Source: Porogramme epimiltina (lineage: Eukaryota > Basidiomycota > Agaricomycetes > Polyporales > Polyporaceae). From it: DNA of 51,637 nt. The stretch's first letter is position 1; every line of letters begins with the position of its first letter. The position numbers were made by a program, and so were the translations under genes. This document shows positions 43,343 to 51,637 of this stretch, one piece after another. The notes under the pieces are model-generated. The model saw nothing but the letters and a program-made list of their open reading frames with translations, ran no database searches and was not told the DNA's origin. Where the stretch lies: NCBI GenBank assembly GCA_900155495.1, contig FTLJ01000369.1, positions 1 to 51,637 on the forward strand, read 5' to 3'.

Positions 43343-46049
43343 GTGCTGCGTGCCGAGTGCTGAGGCCGCTCTGTGCGCGGGACGGGCGGGGGAGGGCCGG
43401 GACGTGGCCGGCCGCTCTCCTGGCACACGTCCTGGCATGACGTAGGGCGTGACGCGTTCGTGCTCGCGCCCGCCCGTCCGTGCTGACAGCGAGCCTAGCT
43501 CAGGCTCAGGCTCAGGCTCAGACTCAGGGTTCCTGCCGGCCGCCCGCACCCTTTGCGCTCTGCATTTCGCGTTTCGCATGTCTCCCCCTCCCCTTCCGAC
43601 TCCGACTCCCCATCTCCATCCCCATCCCCATGCCCACCCGCGCCCCCCACCGGAGCGACCGTTTCCTTCCTTTTGAGGCAGGCGGGGACTCGACGTCCGC
43701 GCCTTCTCGCCTCGGTACATATGCCCCAAAAGTCCCCGGCCGCGTCGCCTCTCGCCACTACATCCTTTTCGTAATTCGCCCAGCCGTGTATTACTACCGG
43801 TGCTAGAATGCTCCCCGCGCACCCCCCACCGTCGCCTTCGTCACCGCTGCCGCCGTCGTCGCTGCGACGCTTGAAACTTCGCCTTCCACCCGCGCGGACG
43901 AGCCGTTTGTATCGATATATCTATTCCCTTTACTTCCTTGTTACCCCGCCGCGGCGACTTGTTACCCTACGCGCTTTGCATACATTAGTTCACCACCCGC
44001 GACGCGCCCCCCTCCCCCTTGCTCTCGCTCTCGCACGGATATTGGCACCTTGGGCTTTCGTTTGCTCGCCCCCTTGCCTGTTGCACCACCTTGACGCGCA
44101 CATGCCCCCCCACCTCCTGGTCTCGTATTCGGCCCCACCTAGGACATTCCAGCACGCGCATGTTACTGTTACTGTACCACCATGGCCCCCGTCCACCCTC
44201 ATTGCTCGCTGTTTGCATCTGCATCGCCGCCGGCCCGCCTCCGAGGCGCGCCCGCGCTCCCACCCTCCCTCAGGCTCCGGATCCCATCGCCCTGCCCGCC
44301 CCTCCCCTCCCCAGTGCCCACTACCACATCTCATCTCATCTCTCGCACACGCACCTGTCTGTTGTACAACCGCCGCTCCTCGTCTCCCTCGCCCGCGTGC
44401 ACCGCGCGCCGAGTGGAAGTGGAATATCTGGATCCCATCAGGATGGCCCGTTATTAGTCTATCACTTGTCTGTCTGCCCCTCATCATCATCATCGTCCGT
44501 ATGTGCATCCGGGCCCATCGCCACCGCCATCCGCGCCCGCAGCCCCCCTGTCTGTCCTTCCGTCCGTCCGTTCATCCGTGTGTCTGTGCCCATCCGCTTG
44601 TCCGTCCTGTCCATATCTGGCCCCCTGTACCTAGCTTACACCCACCCGCGCGCTATCACCATATCATAATCGGCGTCCGGGGGCACATCCCTCCCGCGCG
44701 CCGCGGACTCCGCGAGCCCTATTGAATCCCCTCGTTCAGAGTCCGTTCTGCACTTATCGTCGACACCGGGGTCCGGCAAGGGCTCGAAGCACGTTCGTGC
44801 GCGCACAATGTGGCCCGCCCACTCAAAGTAAGACATGGAAGATCATATTCGTGGTCACGGCGGGCGGTGCCTGACTAGTGACTGCTACTTGGGGCCCGCG
44901 GGGCCTGCCGCGACGAAATGGCGGCGACAAGGCTGTCGCAAGAGATCTCGAGTTGGGACCTGGCGGCGCGTCGATCGTCCCGTCGTCGTCGTCGTCGTCG
45001 TTGTTGCCGTCCCGGCGCCGAGGCACCGAAGCCCTTAGCCAGGCCCGCGCCCTGGTAACGTGCGGCTCATTTAACAGAGGGAGCCTCTGCGGCCCGTGGG
45101 GTGCCCTGGCGGCTGGCGCGAGGGACTCCGGGAGCGATCTGAGAAAGCCCAGGCGTGCCAGCCTCCCATCCATCGCGTGATTAATGCGCGCGGACGCAAA
45201 TCGCCCGACGCGCATGTGTTTCCTTCTCACAGGCCTGGGTGTCTGTCCTCCCGGGTGTTTGCCAGAATGTGAATCTGTGTTCTCCAGGACTAGGACGACA
45301 CCCTGCATCTTGGAAACGGCGCCTATCGACCAGGCGGCGGGGTGCACACTGCACAGTAACGGTTGACCCGCGTCCAAGAATACTCGGCGCGGGGACCGAC
45401 GGCCGCAGCCGACCCCGAGCCACCGCCTTTTCGAACGTCTTGGAAGTCGCTGTCTCAAAAGGAAGGAAGGCGGCATCTTTGGAGAAGGTTCTTAGGTGCG
45501 GGCCTCTCGGGCTGGCGCCGCACGCAGCTCAGGGAGGCTGATAAATGCTCGCGGTGGCGGGGCAGTGGAGTCGGTGGACAAGTTAAGTTCGAGCTCTAAG
45601 TTTTTTCGCTGCGCCACGCCAGGCACATCCGCATCGTCTGGGCCGTGATGTGGCTGTGACCTGCGCAAAGTCTAGCTCGGGCATTTACAGCCAGCGGAGG
45701 ACCCTGACCATGCCACTCCGAGGGTTGGCGCAACGCCGCAGATAAGTACCACATGAATGGGCTGGTGCGCGGCGCACGGGATAGAAAGTTTGGCGGACGG
45801 CGAAGGGTGCGGGTGGGCAGCTTCTAGGGGTCAAGAAGTGCTGCAGCCCTGCGGCAACAGCCCCATCCGCGGACCCTTTAGCGACGAACACCGGTATCAC
45901 GCCTTCTTGTGGTCGTTGCGTAACCACGCGTTGTGACTCGAGTGTTCGAAGTCGCGAAATGGGGACACAGGGGCCGTTTGCGTTCGGTGCAGATAGAATT
46001 TGAGCCTGCGATCGACAGGAGGTCCCTAGTACTGCCTCCGTGTGTCTCC
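43343..46049. other. Intergenic stretch, no gene supported
   Basis: The part to about 44700 is pyrimidine-rich on the plus strand with repeated CCCATC/CCGTC words, giving long but compositionally trivial frames. A GTC/GAC trinucleotide run lies at 44980-45003. No domain, signal peptide or splice pattern was found. Confidence 0.5.
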
Positions 46050-48226
46050 TCACGGTACAGAGTGGAGCTGCTCCTTGCGGATGGTCTGGGAGAAGATCTC
46101 CAGCGCGGCCTCCGGCTGGAAAGCGGGCTGTGGGGGACACGCACATCAGCGGGACGGCGCAGGCGACGTGACTGGTTCGAACACCCACCACTTCGTGCCC
46201 GGCTTGGAACACCCGTCTAGACGGAACACGCACAGACTACAGTTAGCACCCGATATATGAAACCACAAGCGCGGTAGGCGCAGCCTCCTTCTGGGGACGG
46301 ACGGAGACGGGGGAAGGAAGGGCCGACTCACGCGAAGGAGAAGTTGTCGACGTTCTGGATCGCGGCGACGGCCTTGCCGCCGATCGTCATGTTCGTGAAC
46401 GGCGTGTTGTGCAGCGTCTCGTTGCCGTACCAGTCCATTGCGAGGACAGAAGCGTGTCCACCGAGCCAGTTGCAGCTGTGATACGATGCGTCAGCGTACG
46501 CGTCAGAAGAGCGGGGTTCTATTCACTTGATATCTGCGTCACCGGCCTACAGAACGTACATCGAACAGTCAGTACCGCCCCACCAGACAACCTAGAACAG
46601 TCGCTAGGAGGGGCTCACCCAGATGAGTATCTTCATCCGCGCGTTAGCGAGCGCGGCGAGCTGCGGGAGCAGCGTGCGCGCGTCGTCGCCGGTGCGCCCG
46701 AACTGGTTCCCGACGGGGTCCGAGCACTCGCTGTAGCGCACCTGCGCGCCGATCTGCTTCATGACGGTCGCGTTCCGGAGGAAGTCGACGTAGAACTCGG
46801 GCGGGAACGGGTTCGGCGAGTCCGCGCTCTGTCGCAGGTCGTCGATGTCGCGGTCGCCCGCGGCGGGGATCAGCACGTTCTCGATCTGTGCAGTGAGCGA
46901 CGGGCAGAGGTGAGCGATCGAATGCGGGCTGGAGTTTGCCCCGCGAGGCGGTGGAGGGAGGGAACGCACGCAGAAGTCGTCTGCGTTGATGCAGACCCTG
47001 TTGCTCGAGCGTCCTTCGCCGGCAGCGTAGCAAGCGAGCTCCTGTTCCATGCACCCGCCTGCGCCGAAGAAAGACTCGTTCATTGCGGAGAGCACGGAAT
47101 CATTCTGGAGTTGGCCGTAACCGGGCGCGAATGTTGCGAAGTCGAAGTACGCCTTGTTCTGGAGGAGGGGGTCATACCAACCACTATCAAGAAATAATTG
47201 TGTTAGTCGTTGACTGGCGTTACAACGTAAAGATATCACTTGTTAATCATGAGAGCGCTGACGTTGATCAGCTCGCCCTTGAGGGTACCATCCTCGATCT
47301 TTGCGTTTTGCTCGTCAAAGTATGTGACAAACTCGGGTCCATAGTGACCGCCGTAGCTCTCTGTGGCGAAAATGAACCTGCATAGAGGGTTGAGCGTCAC
47401 TCTTCGTTAGCCTAGAAAATGCGGTCGAGACTGACTCGCGGCTTTGGAACTTGGCGAAGTCTTCGCTCTCGAAAAGCACCTGGAAGGCCGTCCAGATGGC
47501 AGGCGCCGCTGCAAACGTGCTGTTCACATTGACAGTTCCAAAGGAGAACCCGGTTCCGATTGGCTGATCAATGTATATAACTGGATGGGCGTTCAAAGTT
47601 CAAAGTTCAACATGTGGTCATGACGGCTATGTTTAGGTACATACCATTGCTGATATTATTCCAGCTGAAGGGGTTCAGAACGGTCGTTTGTCCATCAGAA
47701 TCGACTTGGCAGGGCCCGTGCTCTGGCAGATGAAATCCATTAGTAGGCATTTCTTGAGGTATCCGGGGTGGTGGAACTCACCTTGGAAGAGACCGATCAT
47801 CGATGAACATCCAGGGCCGCCGTTCAACCTGACAATAAACGTAGTGAGTATGACATTCATCTCAATCCGAGCAAATACGAAGCGCACCACAAGGTGAACG
47901 GGGCGTTTTCCGGATCATGGCGTGCCTCAAAGAACCAGAACCACTGTAACAAGTGTCCGTCAGCCCTCGAACAATGTGATCGACAATAGACATACCATAG
48001 ACATGTTGGTCCCTACATCCAGATATCCCGAGATTTGGTTCACCCCCGGCGTCGTCTCACATACCCCCGAGTTCTTGATCGCGCGGATCTTGGTGTCATG
48101 CACGACTTGCGACGTGAACTCGATGCGAGTGCCCGTACCGATGTCCGCGTCCAAAGACGAGGCGAGCGCCGCGCCCGACGCGGCGAGGAGAGCAGCAGCG
48201 CACGCAGAGACCGCGGAGAGACGCAT
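46050..48226 (-). CDS. Serine carboxypeptidase, family S10 (copy 1)
   Basis: A secreted or vacuolar serine exopeptidase removing C-terminal residues. Twelve minus-strand exons (47996-48226, 47888-47943, 47782-47828, 47645-47722, 47436-47580, 47240-47377, 46970-47183, 46619-46885, 46527-46546, 46332-46475, 46189-46216, 46050-46127) join in frame to 481 residues. A signal peptide opens the protein (MRLSAVSACAAALLAASGAA). Family marks are [48 protein letters not shown], the nucleophile motif TESYGGHYGPEF, the catalytic Asp in AGDADINCNWLGG, and the catalytic His in [11 protein letters not shown]. All three triad residues are present. Exon 9 is only 20 nt. A TATA-like TTATATGG region is about 70 bp upstream. 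Confidence 0.93.
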
Positions 48227-48863
48227 GGCGGCGCGTTCGGTGGAGGCTGGCGGAAAGGAAGCCACCCGGGGGCGCGCGCGACCGCGCGGGCTCTTATATG
48301 GCCGCGCCGCCGCCGCAAACCCGGACGGGCGAGCCGCGCGGCTGACGGCGGCCATGAGACCTGAGCGCATCGCGCTGCATAGGATGCGCTGGGGGTGCGC
48401 GCACGCGCTGCGTCCCGAACACATTCACGGCATGGCGTATCGCAGGGGGCGTCGTGTGAGGGGAAGCGCGTGCGCTGCATGGTGCGTGCTTCCGGAAATA
48501 GAACCGCGGGTGAGCCTGATAACGCCCGTGCATGTGGGGGGAAAGGACGCACGAGCGAAAAGAACGCGCCCGGGTCATTGTGGATGTTATGCACATATGT
48601 CAATCTTCAAGGTTCTTGTACTATGTCACTCTCAAGAATTAGGTGTTTGAACATGTGAAGGCAATAGTGCAAGGGATGACGTTGGCGGCGTGGAATTAGA
48701 CGCCCGAGAGGGGGCTTGGCATCCGTGACGGCATCATCATCCCCGAGTTCGCTGCTCCAACATCCTGTTTATTCTCCCGCCCGGTACCGCACAGATATTC
48801 GCCTGCTCGTGCGGCTAACATGGCGCATCTCGTTGCGCACGGTGATGGCACATGCTGCACCGC
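48227..48863. other. Spacer between the two carboxypeptidase genes
   Basis: Promoter region of copy 1 and 3' flank of copy 2. A TATA-like CCATATAAGAG (minus strand) lies at 48292-48302. Nothing else was recognised. Confidence 0.5.
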
Positions 48864-50918
48864 TCACGGGACAGAATGCAGTTGCTCCTTCCGGATGATC
48901 TGGGAGAATATCTCCAATGCAGGGGTGGGTTGGAATGCGGGCTACGGAGATGAGAGCTGTCAGCAAGGCGGAATAGTATCACCACAAAGTGCTAGCTAGA
49001 TACGTACTACTTCGTGTCCGGCTTGGTATACACGCCTATAAGCAAACTTCCCGTCAGCAGCTAACGGCATGAAGGAGAGGACGAGCATACGCGAAGGTAA
49101 AGTTATCGACGTTCTGGATGGCAGCCACAGCCTCGCCATGGATCGTCATGTTCGTGAATGGCGTTTTGCGTAGCCGTTTCTTCCCGTACCAATCCATCTC
49201 CAGAACGGAGGCATGTCCACCTAACCAATTACAGCTAATCGTATCTATCAGCACCGACCAATTACAATGAGGACATGGCGAAAACTCACTTGATGTCTGC
49301 ATCCCCGGCCTTCAAATACAATGTAAGCGCTTACAGCTCGGAAACGCCTTGAAGAGAGGATCTTACCCAGACTAATATCTTCATGCCCTTGTTCGCGAGC
49401 GCGGCAAGTTGCGGGACGAACGAGCGTGCGTCGTCACCTGTGAGCGCGAACTCGTTGGAGACGCGCCCCGAGCACTCGTTGTAACGGACTTGAGCACCGA
49501 TCTTCTGCATGACGGTGGTGTTCCTCAGGAAGGCGACATAGAAATCGGGTGGGAAGGGGTTGGGAGAGTCGTCGCTCTGCCGTAGGTCGTCGAAATCGCG
49601 TCCGAATGCTGCTGGTTCGAGGATGTTTTCGATCTATTACAATAGTGAGGATCGGCCCGGCTAACGCGTGAAGTGGTAGCGACACACGCAAAAGTCGTCT
49701 CCTGTGCTACAGAGCTCGTTGCTTTCGGGGGTCTCGCCTGCGGCGTAACAGGCGAGCATTTGGTCCTTGCAGCCTCCAGGCTCGTAGAAGGATTCGTTCA
49801 TTGCCGCGAGGGTAGAGTCGTTCTGGAGCTGACCGTATCCGGGGGCGAAGGTGGAAAAGTCGACGTACGCCTTGTAGTGCAGAAGCGGATCGAACCATCC
49901 ACTATGGTGGAGTGAAGGAACGAGTTAGCGGATGTAGGCATGGTAAAAGTTACACATGAGGCCTCTGAGCACATACTTGTTGATCATAAGGGCGCTGACG
50001 GTTATGATCTCCCCTGCGAGCTCTCCGCTCTTGACCTTAGCATTTTGCCGGTCGAAAAACGTCACAAACTCAGGGCCGTAGTGTCCTCCGTAGCTTTCCG
50101 TGGCGAAGATGAACCTGAAGCGAGTCAGAATTCAGGAACCAGGCGACATAGAGAAACAGAAACTCACTCTCGGCTTTGGTATTGCGCGAACTCCTGACTC
50201 TCGAAGAGGAGTTGGAACGCGGTCCAAAACGCGGGAGCGGCGGCGAACGTGCTGTTCACATCGACGGTGCCAAACGAGAAGCCGGTGCCGATGGGTTGAT
50301 CGATGTATATGACTACCATATGAATAGTCAGGGAGGCAAACTCTGTGGGATGCACGTAGGCGCACTGTTACTCAAGTTGTTCCAACTGAAGGGGTTGAGG
50401 GTAGTAGTCTCTCCATCGGCTTCGACTTGGCACGGACCGTGTTCTATACCTGCGTGTTAAAGATGTCATGGTACTGGGTTTGTATTTTGGTACCTTGGAA
50501 AAGGCCTATCATAGAGGAGCATCCCGGTCCCCCGTTGATCCTGTGACGGGCTTCAGCCCGCGATACATTGTAAGCAGGAGTCGTAATCCTACCAAAGGGT
50601 GAAAGGTGCGGTCTCGGCCTTCTCTCGAGCCTCGAAGAACCAGAACCACTGCGGAGGTTAATAAGCATCGCTCTAGCTAAATTTGAGAAGAGAAAGTCTA
50701 ACCATAGACATATTGGCTCCAATGTCAACGTACCCCGAGAGCTGATTCACTCCGGGAGTCGTCTCACATACCCCGGAGTTGCGCACAAAGCGCAGCTTTG
50801 TGTCCGCCAAGTTCTGTGAAGCAAACTCGACATATGGTGTGAGAGGTTCTTGGATCACCGCCGTTGCAGCCGGGATGACCGCCAACGCGGCTACCGCAAG
50901 TGCCAGGAAGAACTGCAT
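48864..50918 (-). CDS. Serine carboxypeptidase, family S10 (copy 2)
   Basis: Tandem paralogue of the gene at 46050-48226. Twelve exons (50703-50918, 50593-50648, 50494-50540, 50366-50443, 50168-50312, 49977-50114, 49688-49901, 49367-49633, 49290-49309, 49091-49234, 49008-49035, 48864-48941) encode 476 residues. Exons 2-12 have exactly the same lengths as in copy 1; only exon 1, which carries the signal peptide (MQFFLALAVAALAVIPAATA), differs. The triad is complete: ESYGGHYGPEF, AGDADINCNWLGG and [26 protein letters not shown] forms the oxyanion-side motif. Both genes are read in the same direction about 640 bp apart. Intron sequences have diverged, so the duplication is not very recent. Confidence 0.93.
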
Positions 50919-50967
50919 GGCGGTAAGCAAAAAGTAGGGCGCCGTCAGCACGATAGACGCACACAAA

Positions 50968-50980
50968 CCGCTTATATATA
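50968..50980 (-). promoter_or_regulatory. TATA box of carboxypeptidase copy 2
   Basis: CTATATATAAGC on the minus strand lies about 55 bp upstream of the ATG at 50918. Confidence 0.55.
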
Positions 50981-51317
50981 GATTCGCCTACTCGACGAAG
51001 ATGGTTCCGAGTAGCATATGCCCCTACGGTCCTCAGACTTCATCCATGTGGTAGTGCGTTATCAGAAGCACGAAAAGGCCTTGTGAGGCATTCTAGAATT
51101 GCTTTGACCGTATAGAGAGCAACCTTCCGCATGCGCACGATGTGGTGGGTATCTGTGTCCAGGGAGGAGAGAAGCAGGCTGAAAAGCACAGCTTGTCGAT
51201 CCGTCGACGTTGGAAGTTTCAGGTTGAGATGTCGAGCAGGAGAATACGAGTCGCCAGCATTCTCCGAATGCAAAGTAATCAAACAGGATATATTAAGCTT
51301 AATATTTCCCTCAATAC

Positions 51318-51396
51318 GGCCGCCTGGCGTAATGGCAACGCGTCTGACTACGATTGAGTAATCAGGAGATTGCAGGTTCGACCCCTGCGGTGGTCA
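51318..51396 (+). tRNA. tRNA-Arg (anticodon ACG) with a 7-nt intron
   Basis: A full cloverleaf can be drawn. The acceptor GGCCGCC pairs with GGTGGTC, the D-stem GCGT pairs with ACGC, and the anticodon stem TCTGA pairs with TCAGG. The variable loop is AGATT, and the T-arm is GCAGG TTCGACC CCTGC. Anticodon ACG is at 51350-51352. The extra bases TTGAGTA (51354-51360) sit after position 37, the canonical site of nuclear tRNA introns. The mature tRNA is 72 nt with discriminator A. T-runs that could stop Pol III begin about 18 nt downstream. Confidence 0.88.
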
Positions 51397-51597
51397 TTCA
51401 GTGCTCTAATCTGTTTTGATTTTGCCATGAGTGCCGAAGTGACGTTCAGGACTTCAGGCATACTTTGGAAAAGACACTCCAAGGATCGTAGAACTTAGGG
51501 TCGAGCACAACTCGTACAAATCTCAATGGTATATGTTACAAAACACTACACGACCAAGTTCACCACGGTCCTCTAAAACCGTCCACTCGCCCTCTAC

Positions 51598-51634
51598 CCC
51601 CACCCCCCCCCCCCCCCCCACCCCCCCCCCCCCC
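51598..51634. repeat. Poly-C tract at the window edge
   Basis: A run of C interrupted by single A bases continues to near the window end. It is a simple repeat, not a CCCTAA-type telomere tract. Confidence 0.85.
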
Positions 51635-51637
51635 TCT

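Noticed and set aside
43806..44725. 305-codon plus-strand frame rich in Pro/His/Ser
   Set aside because: Composition follows the pyrimidine-rich DNA, and no domain or gene structure was visible.
1..51637. CRISPR arrays, bacterial operons or phage defence systems
   Set aside because: Spliceosomal introns, a poly(A) tail and the gene families show nuclear fungal DNA. No direct-repeat/spacer arrays were found.

Overview
The window is nuclear DNA of a filamentous basidiomycete, most likely an Agaricomycete. The genes are split by many short GT-AG introns of about 50-75 nt. There is an F-box family of mushroom type, a full SWR1 chromatin remodeller, two tandem serine carboxypeptidases and a large load of transposon debris. 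No phylogenetic search could be run, so the order or species is not claimed.

Layout. (1) 1-9203 is a nested transposon stack. The 3' end of a poly(A)-tailed non-LTR retrotransposon (RNase H domain plus C-terminal Cys/His region) is broken twice by DNA transposons with terminal inverted repeats, at 537-4407 and 4815-8511. Both carry pieces of host genes: an eIF4G 5' half and a secreted-protein gene in the first; FHA, Tra2-like and possibly HMG-box pieces in the second. Removing each element with one copy of a short target duplication restores the retrotransposon frame. The retrotransposon itself sits in the middle of an F-box-family gene whose 3' part survives at 9204-10461. (2) 10.9-13.9 kb and 24.2-27.2 kb are inverted copies of a block of about 3 kb carrying an F-box gene. 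Between them lie SWR1 (minus, 9 exons, with a MITE in one intron), a macro-domain-like gene and a multi-pass membrane protein gene. (3) The F-box block is duplicated again in direct orientation (27.2-30.2 kb), together with the 3' tail of the membrane protein gene. That second copy holds a TIR element interrupted by an N gap. (4) 30.2-33.7 kb is mostly without recognisable genes but contains the last exons of a C2H2 zinc-finger gene. A fifth F-box family member without a start ATG lies at 33.7-35.6 kb. (5) An ArsB/NhaD-type transporter (minus, apparent frameshift near its N terminus) is followed by a long gene-poor, partly GC-rich stretch, then a low-complexity acidic protein gene at 41.4-43.3 kb. 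(6) Two S10 serine carboxypeptidase genes (minus), with identical exon lengths in 11 of 12 exons, lie at 46.0-48.2 and 48.9-50.9 kb. An intron-containing tRNA-Arg(ACG) is at 51.3 kb.

The genes do not form one pathway. SWR1, the macro-domain protein, the transporter and the peptidases are ordinary chromosomal genes. The window has been reshaped by segmental duplication of the F-box block and by gene-capturing transposons. I found no convincing new defence or biosynthetic system; the gene-capturing nested elements are the most unusual content.
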